From contig NC_090319.1 of NCBI RefSeq assembly GCF_040869045.1, positions 54,532,779-54,596,778 on the forward strand: a stretch of 64,000 nucleotides of DNA. The letters are read 5' to 3'. The stretch comes from Eurosta solidaginis (taxonomy: Eukaryota > Arthropoda > Insecta > Diptera > Tephritidae). Made by a program: the position numbers and the translations under genes. Within the stretch, counting starts at the first letter, position 1; each line of letters opens with the position of its first letter. Of the stretch, positions 11,371 through 21,452 are shown piece after piece. Under the pieces are notes generated by a model. That model did no database searches. It saw only the letters and a list, made by a program, of their open reading frames with translations, and was not told the origin of the DNA.

Positions 11371-13062
11371 ATGAATAACAAAAACCTGGCCTCGGATCCC
11401 TGCACGGGTAAAGATGCCGCCCTTGGACTAGGCATTAAAAAAGTCCACAATTCGTCGGGAACCGCACTGACGGCGCCGACCAGGCCTTCACGGCAACAAA
11501 AAAATCGTCGGCCAACTGTGCAAGCTAGCGGAAGAACTAAACCCCTTGAGGGCAAGTCCAATTCCGCAGCAGCCGGCAAAGCTAGCCCCAAAGAGGGAAA
11601 GCAATGTCCGACTGAGCAAGCACAGGAGGCCCGTCCCACGCCCGTACCGGGCACCTCTTGTCAGCAGGTGGCTGGTAACAGCACTAAATCCTCCACGGAC
11701 AAAAGTACTGCCTCCACCGCTGCAAAGTTACCTCGCAAGCCGGATGAACCCCTTGAGGGTTCCAAGGCAAATAAGCGAATCCCGACTTCGGTCCGTAACC
11801 AGCGGAACATTCGCAATGCCGTCAAAATCGTTGAGAAACTTGGCAACTCTCCCAGCGACAAGTTGACGGCAGAGCAAAAAAGTTCTCTGGCCTGGGCCAG
11901 GAAGATTATTGCTGCCAAGAAGAGCAGCAACAACAACCCCACCCCTTCCTCTTCTGCCACCAAACAAACTTCTGACCCGAAGATGCCGGCCCTTAAGAGA
12001 CAAAGGTCTATGGGAAATGCCTCGAGCGATCCCAAAAGGCACCGGCCTTCGGCCTCTACTCCCCCTGCCCTGACCAAAACCTTCAGCGAGGCGGCTAAGG
12101 CCAACTTTACGCTGGCGGTTTTGAACCGCGGTCACCCGGATGGGAACATGACCCCGGATAACTGGAAGGATGTCCTTAACGGCCTTCTCAAGATCTTTAA
12201 GGACATCATGACCAAGCATCCGGGGCCGGCTCCCACTATCCGTGATGCCGGCTGGTACCAGGGTAGGGTCAAGCTTGTTTCCTGCGCCGATGAGTGCTCG
12301 TGCAAGCTCTACAAACTCGCCATAGCTTCGCTGGGACAGCTGTGGCCTGGGGCCAGGTTGGATGCGGTCGGTGTGAAAGAAATGCCGAACAGACCGAGAG
12401 CCTGGGCCTGGGCCCCAGACGGCATAGCGGATCCTGGCGAGATCCTTGATACCATCGCGGAGTCGAATCCGGGGCTGCCTTCGAGCGATTGGAGGATAGT
12501 CCGGGTCGGCGAGACAAGGGCGAAGCAGCGTTATGTTGGTTTCATCATAAACGAGGCTTCTCTCCCTTGGCTTGACGAATGTGGTGGAGTATTAAGCTAC
12601 GGCTTCTACTCCATCACGTTGAAAATTCGACGGGATGGTGCGAAGGAGGAAACACCGGACGAGGGTGAGCCTGTACCGCAGGGCGAGGGGTCAGACAGAA
12701 ACACCCTGAGTGGATCTGCTGCCCATGGCACTGCGGAAGGGACCGCCACCGCTCCGGAGGATCTGGTGATCGGGGATACCGCCTCGAGCGAACCCGCAAT
12801 CGCCACATTGAATCTCACGGTCCCATGCAACACCTTGAGTGGACATGGGGCCGATATCGAACTGGCACGTAGCACTCCGGATGCCGAGAGCGATACACTC
12901 TCGGTATCTGAGTTTGCGGGCCAGTTCTTTACGGGCATGGACGAGCAGCTTTTGCTGGAATCCGACCCGTCGGATGCCGAATTCGACGATACTATCGTAG
13001 AGGAGGCATCCGACGATGCGGATCAGCAGAGGATGGACGTCGATGCCACAAACGAAACGTAA
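11371..13062 (+). CDS. LOA-like element ORF1, DUF4780-type nucleic-acid-binding protein
   Basis: This 563-residue frame is intact from ATG to TAA. The first 230 residues are low-complexity, rich in Lys, Ser, Pro and Thr. Residues about 245-425 look like the DUF4780 domain found in arthropod retroelement ORF1 proteins: TLAVLNRGHPDGNMTPDNW, then GWYQGRVKLVSCADECSC, then LWPGARLDAV. The C-terminal 60 residues are strongly acidic. The protein presumably coats element RNA in the manner of a Gag-like chaperone. It lacks CCHC zinc knuckles, unlike the R1-clade ORF1 downstream. The ORF2 frame overlaps its 3' end. The domain call comes from pattern recognition only. Confidence 0.85.
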   Translation: MNNKNLASDPCTGKDAALGLGIKKVHNSSGTALTAPTRPSRQQKNRRPTVQASGRTKPLEGKSNSAAAGKASPKEGKQCPTEQAQEARPTPVPGTSCQQVAGNSTKSSTDKSTASTAAKLPRKPDEPLEGSKANKRIPTSVRNQRNIRNAVKIVEKLGNSPSDKLTAEQKSSLAWARKIIAAKKSSNNNPTPSSSATKQTSDPKMPALKRQRSMGNASSDPKRHRPSASTPPALTKTFSEAAKANFTLAVLNRGHPDGNMTPDNWKDVLNGLLKIFKDIMTKHPGPAPTIRDAGWYQGRVKLVSCADECSCKLYKLAIASLGQLWPGARLDAVGVKEMPNRPRAWAWAPDGIADPGEILDTIAESNPGLPSSDWRIVRVGETRAKQRYVGFIINEASLPWLDECGGVLSYGFYSITLKIRRDGAKEETPDEGEPVPQGEGSDRNTLSGSAAHGTAEGTATAPEDLVIGDTASSEPAIATLNLTVPCNTLSGHGADIELARSTPDAESDTLSVSEFAGQFFTGMDEQLLLESDPSDAEFDDTIVEEASDDADQQRMDVDATNET

Positions 13063-13064
13063 CG

Positions 13065-16000
13065 GGCGCGCAGGTACTACAGATAAACCTGCACCATTCT
13101 AAGGCAGCCTCGGCTGCCCTAATATTACGCCTCAGCACTACGTATGAGGACGTCGTTCTAGTCCAGGAGCCTTGGGTCGTTGGCAGCAAGGTCTGTGGAC
13201 TCTTTTCTAAGGACTACCGGCTGGTGACACCGCCCGTGACAGGTAGAATCAGATCTTGTATTCTAGTAAAGAAAAATCTAGTATTTATTTTACTATCTCT
13301 TTTTAGCGACGAGGACTTTACCTGTATTAGCCTCGAGCTACAGGGGCAAACAATCTGGCTGATGTCCGCATATCTATCGCACGATCGCCCAACTTCTGTG
13401 CAGGACCGGCTCTGCAAAGCGGTACGGGAGGCCCACAATAAAGGGTTCCCGATAATAATTGGGGCCGATGCCAATGCACATCACACTGCTTGGGACTCTA
13501 CCGACATTAACAGTAGGGGTGAGTCTCTTTTTGATTCTTTTATAAGTAACAATCTAAGTATATGCAACTCTGGAGACAAACCAACTTTCATCACCTCAAA
13601 TAGGAAGGAGGTTCTAGATGTTACTCTAGTTTCTGGGGCATTCTCTGACCTTGTCAAAAATTGGAGAGTTTCCAACGAAAACTCCTACTCTGATCATATG
13701 TATATCATTTTCACTCTGCTCTTGCGTACACCGCCTAGGGTGGCTTACAGGAATAGGAGACGTACGGACTGGAACCTTTATAAAAAAGTCCTATCCTCTA
13801 CTCTCCTAAAGAACGCTTCTCACGGTAGGCCGAGCCTACCGCTAACAACTGATGAAGCGCCTCCTTTAGACACAACATTTGCTTCTCTCGGTGAGCTAGA
13901 CTCATCGTCAAAAATAGAAGAAGCAGTAGATCTTATCACCAAATCTTGTAACGCTGCCTTCACAGTAGCCTGCCCGGATATTAAGGTGAGGGGAAAGAAG
14001 AAACCCTATTGGTGGAACCAAGAAATCTCCGAGCAGAGGAAAAACAGCAGAAAACTCTTTAACGAGGCTAAGCGCACGGGAATCTGGTCCCATTATAGGG
14101 ACGCCTTAAAATCTTTTAAGAAGTTAATCCAGAAGGCCAAAAGGGACTCCTGGAAGAACTTCACTAATGACATCGAAGAAGTCTCAGAGGCCAATCGCCT
14201 ACGAAAGGTCCTCTCCAAAAACCCCATACCTCCAAGCTGCATTCGCACAACGAGCGGAGAATGGGCCACTTCTAGTACGGAAATTCTCGAAACCCTGATC
14301 AGCACTCACTTTCCGGGCTGCAGATCTCAACCATACATCTTAAACACGCAATCTAACCCAGGGCCATTTCAACCCCTGGACCACATTGTAAGTGAAAAAG
14401 GAGTTATCTGGACAATCAAGTCCTTTAAACCCTTCAAATCTCCGGGAACGGATGGAATATTTCCCGCTGAATTGCAAGCTGCAAGCGATGTTATAAGCCC
14501 GCTGCTAGCTAAAATCTACAAGGCTTGCCTCAACCTGGTCTATATCCCCACGGAATGGACCAAGGCAAAGGTAGTCTTCATACACAAAGGAGGCAGGATA
14601 TCGGGCAACAGTCCAAAGGATTTCAGACCAATAAGTCTGACCTCCTTCCTCCTAAAAGTTCTAGAACGATTGCTGGACGCCTACATTAGACGATCGGCAA
14701 ATAAGGCACTCATCTCCAACAACCAACACGCCTACTCAAAGGGCAAATCCGTAGAGACAGCTCTACATGCCTTCAACAACGTTCTCCCAGCAGCAGTCAC
14801 AAAATCTCTACGTTCTTTAGGGGTGGAAGAGCCTCTTGTGAAGTTCGTCGAGCTCCTTCTAAACAAGAGAATCATTATCTCTGAGCTGGGCAGCTCATCG
14901 TTAATAAGGTATACCAACAGAGGAACCCCCCAGGGGGGCGTTCTTTCTCCTCTACTATGGAACCTGACGGTGAACGCTCTGTTATCTATACTACGGCCCA
15001 CCGGATGCCAAGTCATTGCCTATGCCGACGACATAGCCTTGACAGTTACCGGCAAACACCTTCCGGTGCTTGGCGAACTCCTGCAAAATGCTCTTAATCT
15101 AACAAACACATGGTCTATGGAATGCGGACTCAGCATCAGCAGTGAAAAAACTGAGATGGTGCTTTTTACCCGCAAACGCAGTATACCGGAATTTACCCTC
15201 CCATCCCTAAACGGAAAGGAAATCAAACTCTCTACCGAGGTTAAATATCTCGGAGTTATTCTAGACAGGAAGCTTGACTGGAAGCGAAATGTGGAGGAAC
15301 GATCCAGGAAAGCCACAATGGCTCTCTACGCTTGTAAGTCGGCAATCGGAAAAAGGTGGGGTCTCCAGCCACGCATAGTCCATTGGATCTATACGGCAGT
15401 GGTGAGACCCATACTCTTCTACGCCGTCACCGTATGGTGGACGGCACTCGATATCGAATCTAACAGGAGTAAAGTAACGAGAGTGCAGAGGATGGCGGCA
15501 ATGCTCACCAGCGGTGCCCTTCCCTCCACTCCCACCAAAGCTCTTGAAACCATATTATTCCTTCTCCCAACTGATCTATATGGCAGATACTGTGCCTCCT
15601 GCAACGCGGCGAGGCTCAACGCTATCGAACCATGGAGGGATTGCAGGTTTGGTCACACCCGGATCCTGAAGCAAGTCCCTGAAACCTTCTTGAAATTGGA
15701 CCATACAACATCGCCCCCTTGCTGGGACAACAAATTTTCCACAAGAATCCCAGAGAGGAACGAGTGGGCAAACGGCGTAGAGCCGGGATCACACGAAATC
15801 TCCGTATTTACAGATGGCTCTAAACTAAACAACAGAGTCGGCAGCGGGATATTCTCGGAGAAGCTCAATCTAAGCGAGAGCTTTCGCCTACCTGATCACT
15901 GCAGTGTTTTTCAGGCTGAACTCATAGCTATCTGGGAAGCAGCCCGCTATCTGGCTAACCTACAGGTAACCAATTCTATTTCAATTTTCTCTGACAGCCA

Positions 16001-16649
16001 AGCTGCCATAAAATCCCTGCAATGCAGTAACACCTCGTCACTAGTGGCATTGAAGTGCAGAGAAACCCTCAACAAACTAGCTGAAAATTGCAACCTAAGC
16101 ATAATATGGGTTCCTGGCCACTGTGACATCTCAGGAAACTGCGCTGCGGATGAGCTAGCTAGGGAAGGCACCAACTTGCAAACAACAACCTCCGCTGATT
16201 GGGCCAGCCCTCCTCTAAACACTTGCAAATACCACCTGCGATCTCTTTTCACGGATCAGGCAAACGCCAGATGGGCGAGGGAACCTACATGTAGTATATC
16301 CAAGCAAATCTGGCCTAAGCTGGATGAAAAGAGATCGCGATCGGTGATATTATTAAACCGTATCTCTATAAGCCCACTAGTGGGCCTTCTTACAGGTCAC
16401 TGTCTCATGGGCACTCACGGTGCCTATATGGGCCTGCAGACAAATGACTTCTGCCGCAGCTGCAGGGACGAGGAGGAGATAGAAAGCGTTGAGCACTATC
16501 TGTGCCACTGTCCCGCACTGTCAAAAACCAGGTACCAATGCCTCCACAGACACTCTTTTGGGTGCCTTGCGGAGCTTGAATCTATAAACCCAAACGATAT
16601 CTTGCGTTTCATTAGGCAAACGCGCTGGTTTGGCCTCACTCGGGTCTAA
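13065..16649 (+). CDS. LOA-like element ORF2: endonuclease, reverse transcriptase, RNase H
   Basis: The polyprotein would nick target DNA, reverse-transcribe the element RNA and remove RNA. The frame is open through the end of ORF1 but I found no ATG in it there. Conserved endonuclease sequence (QINLHHSKAASAALI) begins at 13083, so the GTG at 13224 is too far in to be the start. Visible parts are the APE-type endonuclease (GADANAHHTAWDS, SYSDHMYI), RT ([48 protein letters not shown]), RNase H (FTDGSK, AELIAI, SDSQAA, ADELA) and a CxxC-H-CxC finger near the end. RT motif A is missing: VETALH runs straight into AFNNVLP, removing about 30 residues with the first catalytic Asp. The reading frame survives, but the enzyme should not polymerise. 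Confidence 0.87.
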   Translation, partial: GAQVLQINLHHSKAASAALILRLSTTYEDVVLVQEPWVVGSKVCGLFSKDYRLVTPPVTGRIRSCILVKKNLVFILLSLFSDEDFTCISLELQGQTIWLMSAYLSHDRPTSVQDRLCKAVREAHNKGFPIIIGADANAHHTAWDSTDINSRGESLFDSFISNNLSICNSGDKPTFITSNRKEVLDVTLVSGAFSDLVKNWRVSNENSYSDHMYIIFTLLLRTPPRVAYRNRRRTDWNLYKKVLSSTLLKNASHGRPSLPLTTDEAPPLDTTFASLGELDSSSKIEEAVDLITKSCNAAFTVACPDIKVRGKKKPYWWNQEISEQRKNSRKLFNEAKRTGIWSHYRDALKSFKKLIQKAKRDSWKNFTNDIEEVSEANRLRKVLSKNPIPPSCIRTTSGEWATSSTEILETLISTHFPGCRSQPYILNTQSNPGPFQPLDHIVSEKGVIWTIKSFKPFKSPGTDGIFPAELQAASDVISPLLAKIYKACLNLVYIPTEWTKAKVVFIHKGGRISGNSPKDFRPISLTSFLLKVLERLLDAYIRRSANKALISNNQHAYSKGKSVETALHAFNNVLPAAVTKSLRSLGVEEPLVKFVELLLNKRIIISELGSSSLIRYTNRGTPQGGVLSPLLWNLTVNALLSILRPTGCQVIAYADDIALTVTGKHLPVLGELLQNALNLTNTWSMECGLSISSEKTEMVLFTRKRSIPEFTLPSLNGKEIKLSTEVKYLGVILDRKLDWKRNVEERSRKATMALYACKSAIGKRWGLQPRIVHWIYTAVVRPILFYAVTVWWTALDIESNRSKVTRVQRMAAMLTSGALPSTPTKALETILFLLPTDLYGRYCASCNAARLNAIEPWRDCRFGHTRILKQVPETFLKLDHTTSPPCWDNKFSTRIPERNEWANGVEPGSHEISVFTDGSKLNNRVGSGIFSEKLNLSESFRLPDHCSVFQAELIAIWEAARYLANLQVTNSISIFSDSQAAIKSLQCSNTSSLVALKCRETLNKLAENCNLSIIWVPGHCDISGNCAADELAREGTNLQTTTSADWASPPLNTCKYHLRSLFTDQANARWAREPTCSISKQIWPKLDEKRSRSVILLNRISISPLVGLLTGHCLMGTHGAYMGLQTNDFCRSCRDEEEIESVEHYLCHCPALSKTRYQCLHRHSFGCLAELESINPNDILRFIRQTRWFGLTRV

Positions 16650-16778
16650 ACTCTCCTCTTCTTCGAAAGTAGGGTAATATGAAATAGGGGCCCCCTGCGT
16701 GGTAGCACAACGGGCCACAACGGCCTACGTGAGTCTCCGCTCGGATAGCGGAGGCAGCCACTCTAACCTAACCTAACC

Positions 16779-17088
16779 TTGACTTTCACTTTAACTTTAA
16801 AATTCACTTTAACTTTAACTTTATTTTTAACTTTAACTTTAACATGCACTTTAACTTTAACTGTAACTTTAAATTTAACTTTAACTTTAACCTTACCCCT
16901 AACTTTAACTTTGACTTTAACTTTAACTTTAAGTTTAACCTTAACTTTAACTTTAACATTAACTTTAACTTTAACTTTATTTTTAACATTAACTTTCGCT
17001 TTAACTTTAACATACACTTTAACTTTAACTGTAACTTTAACTTTAAATCTAACTTTAACTTTAACTTTAACCTTAACCTTAACTTTAA
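16779..17088 (+). repeat. Hexamer satellite (CTTTAA)n between the LOA and R1-type elements
   Basis: About 310 bp of CTTTAA units with variants such as TATTTTTAA, CATGCACTTTAA and CTTTGA. It is open in several frames on both strands only because a hexamer repeat avoids stops in those frames. Confidence 0.95.
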
Positions 17089-17133
17089 GAAGATAAAAGT
17101 ATAGAAAGCGAGAAAGAGAGGGGCGATGAAGCG

Positions 17134-18519
17134 GTGTTCAAGAAGAGCACTAAAGTGCTGAGATCGCCGGTTTTAACAACCCCCGCTAAAGCGACCTTGT
17201 CGGTAATGCCCACACAAGGCACCGAATCGGCGGAAAAGACAAAGGCGGCGAAAGCACAGCTGCACAATAACCCCAGCCAGTCAACACCTGCTACTGCAAG
17301 GGAAAAAGCGTCGGTCAGCTCACCCAGTGTCGTTGCACAGCGCGCTGTTGGGAAGGAGAAACGTGCGACTCCGCCAAGAGGCTCACTCTCATACACAAGC
17401 CTCGAAGGGAAGAGCCAAGACGAACTGCTGGAGTACGCGGTATCAGTGCTGCGCGAGATGCAGGAAACCGCTCTCAAGCAGAAGACCGTGTCCAAGGACA
17501 TAAAAACCGGTATGGCTCTTCTCGAGGAAGCGTTAAGCTGCATGGGATCGTTAAGGGCCCAAAAGGTAGATGAGAGCAGAGAATCGGGCCGAAAAAGCAA
17601 GAGGGCACGAACGAGCTCAGGTTCCCACTCGGAGGACTTGGAAGCCAAAAAGAAACGAGATGAAAGAACAAATGCGCTTTCACAAGGTGAGTCTTGGTCC
17701 AATGTAGCGCGCCGGAGGCTGAAACAGCGGGCCCAGCCAGCCAAGCAGGCAACCCCCGTCCAAGCTCCTAAAGCTCAAAAACGGGCGAGAAAGAGGAGAC
17801 AAGCAGCAACTTTTGTGGTAAAACCTGTGGAAGGAAAAAGCTATGCCCAGGTACTAGGGGCCATACGCGGCCAGCTCCGCCCTAATGACACAGGTACGGT
17901 GGTACGGTCAGTACGAAAAACCAAATCTGGTAACGTACTGATTGAAACGGCGCGCTGCAGTGACCAGACGGCCTTCAGAGCAGCTATAGGTAGTGCAGTA
18001 GGAGAGGTCGGTGAAGCACAACAGCTCTCCAAGCGGATGAAGTTGGAAGTACTTGGCATGGACTGTCTCACAACTGAAACAGAAATCCAATACGCAATAA
18101 GGAGGGAGGTCGGAAAAGAAGAAATCACTAGACCTCTCCGTGTCTCTGTGTTCGCAGCAAACCAAAGAGAACAGAAAATGGCGGTCGTCGAAGTGGACGC
18201 GAATATTGGCAACGCCCTACTCAAAAAAGGTAAAATTCCTATCGGATGGATACAGTGCCGACTCAGACAGCGAGCAGAAGTACAACGCTGCTTTAGGTGT
18301 CTCGGCTACGGACACCGGAAGGCAGAATGCAAGGGTCCAGACAGGAGTAACGCCTGCTGGAAGTGTGGGCAAAGCGGCCACAAAGCTTCGGCCTGTACCG
18401 CAGCTCCAAAATGTTACCTGTGTAATACACAGAAGCTCGATTATGTCCCTGGATCTGGAGCATGCAGCATCTTCAGAGCGGCACTCGCTGTTGCAAAGGC
18501 CAAAGTCTCAATCCAATAG
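17134..18519 (+). CDS. R1-clade ORF1 (Gag-like, CCHC zinc knuckles)
   Basis: The frame is open from 17089 and has no ATG near its start; the GTG at 17134 is only a nominal start, so the N-terminus was probably lost by 5' truncation. The N-terminal half is Lys/Arg/Ser-rich. The C-terminal part has CFRCLGYGHRKAEC and CWKCGQSGHKASAC, two good CCHC knuckles, then CYLCN with no matching His, so the usual third knuckle is degenerate. Such proteins bind element RNA and form ribonucleoprotein particles. ORF2 begins 58 bases before this frame ends, in another frame, the common R1-clade arrangement. Confidence 0.85.
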   Translation: MFKKSTKVLRSPVLTTPAKATLSVMPTQGTESAEKTKAAKAQLHNNPSQSTPATAREKASVSSPSVVAQRAVGKEKRATPPRGSLSYTSLEGKSQDELLEYAVSVLREMQETALKQKTVSKDIKTGMALLEEALSCMGSLRAQKVDESRESGRKSKRARTSSGSHSEDLEAKKKRDERTNALSQGESWSNVARRRLKQRAQPAKQATPVQAPKAQKRARKRRQAATFVVKPVEGKSYAQVLGAIRGQLRPNDTGTVVRSVRKTKSGNVLIETARCSDQTAFRAAIGSAVGEVGEAQQLSKRMKLEVLGMDCLTTETEIQYAIRREVGKEEITRPLRVSVFAANQREQKMAVVEVDANIGNALLKKGKIPIGWIQCRLRQRAEVQRCFRCLGYGHRKAECKGPDRSNACWKCGQSGHKASACTAAPKCYLCNTQKLDYVPGSGACSIFRAALAVAKAKVSIQ

Positions 18520-21452
18520 TGATTAGTTTTATCCAAGGCAACCTAAACCGGAGCAGACTTGCTGATGAGCTACTACAACAGTTGGTCTTAGATCATAAAG
18601 CTAACAGCGTTATCATCAGCGAACCCTATAGAGCCCGAAATGATTGGCATATAGACAACACCGGCACCGCCGCAATCTGGATGACAGATGCAAACGCCAA
18701 TATTGTGAACCGTGTTGCCGGACAAGGCTACGTCCGCCTAACTACGAATAATACCACAATAGTAAGCTGCTACTTATCCCCGAATGATCCCATTCAAACG
18801 TTCAGGGACAAGCTTGAACTTATTGAAGACGACCTGAGGGACTTAACTAGTAACCTGGTTGTGGCGGGAGACTTTAACGCAAGAGCCGTCGAATGGGGAA
18901 TGCCGCATACTAACACCCGTGGAAGGTTAGTCCTTGAGATGGCAGCCAGGCTCGGTTTGAGCGTGCTTAACACTGGTACGACCCCTACATACCGACGGCT
19001 AGGCTTTGGATACTCGATCCCCGATGTAACACTAGTGTCAGAAAGCCTGCTACTGACCGCTGCTGGATGGAGAGTCATAGAGGATCTGACTGGCAGCGAT
19101 CACAACTACATCACTTTCCACCTAAACGATCCCGGTCAGAGGCAGATTCCGAACGGGCCACGCAGAACAAAAGCATGGGACGCATCCAAGATCGACTCTG
19201 CCACGTTCTCCGCATCAGTACTGGGGGATGCCCGACGGATAATCAACAACTCCAGTCCGACGGAAGAGACGGTTGAAAAGACAATGAGCTGTCTTCGCCA
19301 CGCTTGCAACCTCTCTATGCCACGGAGGGGAGTGTGGAGGGGTAAAAAGCAGGTATACTGGTGGAATAGCGAAATCGCGGAGCTGCGGAAAATATGCCAC
19401 AGGATGCGAAGGCTAGCAACTCGCGCGCGCGGCAGGCCTGAGGCTCTAGAAAAGTCGGAAGCGTACAAAGGAGCGAGGAAAGCTCTTAGTGCTGCCATTA
19501 AGCAAAGCAAGCTTAAGTGCTGGAAAGCGCTTTGCGAGGAAGTGGATCGAGACCCATGGGGGCAGGGATATAATATAGTAATGAAGAAGTTCCGTCCGCC
19601 AAACCAGCTGATGGACGAGAACCAAATAAGGAACATTGTGGATGGCCTGTTACCCACCCAACTGCCTAGGGAGGGCGGGTACGTTACCCATGAAGATCGC
19701 AACGTGGAACCATTCCAAGAAGAAGAGCTTAAAACTGCCGTGCGAACTATGAAACCTAAGAAAGCATCTGGGCCCGACGGAATACCCGCGGAGGCAATTA
19801 GACTACCTGCAAACGACTGCCCAGAACTTATGTTGCACATGTACAACAAATGTCTCGAAGAAAGAACTTTCCCCACCATATGGAAGACAGCACGACTGGT
19901 TCTCATTCCAAAAGGAAAAGGAGATCCCAACTCTCCATCATCCTACCGCCCCCTATGTATGTTGGACACAGCAGGGAAATTGATGGAGAGTCTCCTGAAG
20001 CAACGCCTCACCAGAGCGTTACAGGACGCCGGAGGACTGTCGCCCAGACAGCATGGTTTTCGGAGGGGGCACTCCACAATCGATGCCATAGCAGAAGTTA
20101 TAGACGCAGTCAAGAAAGCCGAGACAGCGTGCCACAGAGCAAGACCTATAGTGTTGCTGGCCACGCTGGACGTCAAAAACGCTTTTAACTCAGCTAGGTG
20201 GGAGGACATGCTTGAGGCACTAGAAAGCACTTTCAAAGTACCGCAATATTTATTAGAAATTTTAAGGAACTACCTAAGAGAGAGGTATCTAATATATGAA
20301 AGTAGTACTCACGGTCAAAAAAAGGTAAAAATAACAGGTCGAGCAGCCCAGGGTTCGGTACTAGGTCCCGATCTCTGGAATATAACTTACGACAGTCTTC
20401 TTCGATTAGACATGCCAGAAAGCACCTTCCTCGTTGCCTTTGCAGACGACGTGGCAGCTGTGATAACAGCACCAAGCTGCGAGCTGGCACAGCTAAAACT
20501 AAACCAGGTCATGCGTAATGTAAATAGGTGGATGGCTGAGCACGGTCTCCAGTTAGCAACAGCCAAAACGGAGATCGTCATCCTCACAAAGAGACGTATT
20601 CCCACTACCATGAACATGATGGTTGGAGACCAGCCAATAGAAACACTCGCTTCAACGAAATATCTCGGAGTGAGGTTAGACAGCAAACTCAACTTCTCGG
20701 ATCACATACGAGGGGCCTGCGAAAGAGCTGCGCGCATAATAGCGCAGTTGAGTAGATTAATGGCAAACACAGGTGGCCCAAAGCCATGCACAAGGAAGTT
20801 GATTGCATCAGCCTCGGATTCTATACTCTTATATGGTGCAGAAATCTGGGCGAACGCAATGATATACCGGAAGAACCGAGTCGCCCTCACCTCGGTCCAA
20901 CGCAGAGGGGCGCTGCGAATATCTTCGGCTTACCGCACGGTATCAGCTGAAGCTGTCCTGGTCGTTGCGGGAACCATACCGATATATCTTCTCGTTGAGG
21001 AAAGAAAATCAATATATGACAACGGATCGCAAGCAAGTAGAGCTGCTGTTTCCATGCAGGCGCGAGAAGAATCGATCCGACGTTGGCAAGATCAGTGGAG
21101 CAACAGCATCGTAGGAAAGTGGACTAGGGAACTAATCCCTGAACTGAATCCATGGTTGAAGCGACCGCACGGAGAGGTAGACTTTTACCTGACCCAGTTT
21201 CTAACGGGACATGGTTACTTCCGCAAATACCTACACAGAATGGGTAAGGTTGATAGCCCGAGCTGCCTATACTGTGGGGAAATAGACGATGTACGCCACA
21301 CCTTCTTCGAATGCAGGCACTTCTCCCATCAGCGAGGGAGGGTAGAATATGTACTTGGCGACCTATACCCGGGCAGTGTCATTAATAACATGACCTGTCG
21401 AAGAGACAGATGGGATACGGTCAGTATATGTGAGGCATATACTTACCAGTAA
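18462..21452 (+). CDS. R1-clade ORF2: endonuclease and reverse transcriptase
   Basis: This 996-residue frame starts at an ATG overlapping ORF1. An APE-type endonuclease comes first (FIQGNLNRSRLADELL, ISEPYRA, VAGDFNARAVEWG, GSDHNYITF); in this clade it often decides target specificity. The RT follows, with KASGPDGIPAEA, YRPLCMLDTAGKLMESL, LDVKNAFNSARW (motif A Asp present), AQGSVLGPDLWN and FADDVAAV. A C-terminal finger CLYCGEIDDVRHTFFECRH ends the conserved part. A 2-base loss relative to the second copy changes the last residues (after RDRWDTVS) and shortens the end. Otherwise the enzyme looks complete. Confidence 0.88.
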   Translation: MQHLQSGTRCCKGQSLNPIVISFIQGNLNRSRLADELLQQLVLDHKANSVIISEPYRARNDWHIDNTGTAAIWMTDANANIVNRVAGQGYVRLTTNNTTIVSCYLSPNDPIQTFRDKLELIEDDLRDLTSNLVVAGDFNARAVEWGMPHTNTRGRLVLEMAARLGLSVLNTGTTPTYRRLGFGYSIPDVTLVSESLLLTAAGWRVIEDLTGSDHNYITFHLNDPGQRQIPNGPRRTKAWDASKIDSATFSASVLGDARRIINNSSPTEETVEKTMSCLRHACNLSMPRRGVWRGKKQVYWWNSEIAELRKICHRMRRLATRARGRPEALEKSEAYKGARKALSAAIKQSKLKCWKALCEEVDRDPWGQGYNIVMKKFRPPNQLMDENQIRNIVDGLLPTQLPREGGYVTHEDRNVEPFQEEELKTAVRTMKPKKASGPDGIPAEAIRLPANDCPELMLHMYNKCLEERTFPTIWKTARLVLIPKGKGDPNSPSSYRPLCMLDTAGKLMESLLKQRLTRALQDAGGLSPRQHGFRRGHSTIDAIAEVIDAVKKAETACHRARPIVLLATLDVKNAFNSARWEDMLEALESTFKVPQYLLEILRNYLRERYLIYESSTHGQKKVKITGRAAQGSVLGPDLWNITYDSLLRLDMPESTFLVAFADDVAAVITAPSCELAQLKLNQVMRNVNRWMAEHGLQLATAKTEIVILTKRRIPTTMNMMVGDQPIETLASTKYLGVRLDSKLNFSDHIRGACERAARIIAQLSRLMANTGGPKPCTRKLIASASDSILLYGAEIWANAMIYRKNRVALTSVQRRGALRISSAYRTVSAEAVLVVAGTIPIYLLVEERKSIYDNGSQASRAAVSMQAREESIRRWQDQWSNSIVGKWTRELIPELNPWLKRPHGEVDFYLTQFLTGHGYFRKYLHRMGKVDSPSCLYCGEIDDVRHTFFECRHFSHQRGRVEYVLGDLYPGSVINNMTCRRDRWDTVSICEAYTYQ

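Larger units (their letters stand above)
10930..16778 (+). mobile_element. LOA-clade non-LTR retrotransposon with RNase H
   Basis: A 5.85-kb element has a 5' UTR (10930-11370), two overlapping ORFs and a 3' UTR ending in TAACCTAACCTAACC. It is flanked by the 13-bp target duplication TTGACTTTCACTT (10917-10929, 16779-16791), which is itself hexamer-satellite sequence. ORF2 has endonuclease, reverse transcriptase ([14 protein letters not shown] and YADDIAL), RNase H and a C-terminal Cys/His finger, the layout of LOA/Bilbo-type elements. An internal deletion in the RT suggests this copy is defective. Confidence 0.88.

Noticed and set aside
13224..13226. GTG as the true start of the LOA ORF2
   Set aside because: Conserved endonuclease residues are encoded upstream in the same frame, from 13083.
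16763..17104. Lys-Val, Thr-Leu and Phe-Asn frames
   Set aside because: Same cause: hexamer satellite.
19136..19930. 264-codon minus-strand frame, repeated at 21764-22558
   Set aside because: Antisense shadow of the R1-clade ORF2; it appears in both copies because the copies are alike.
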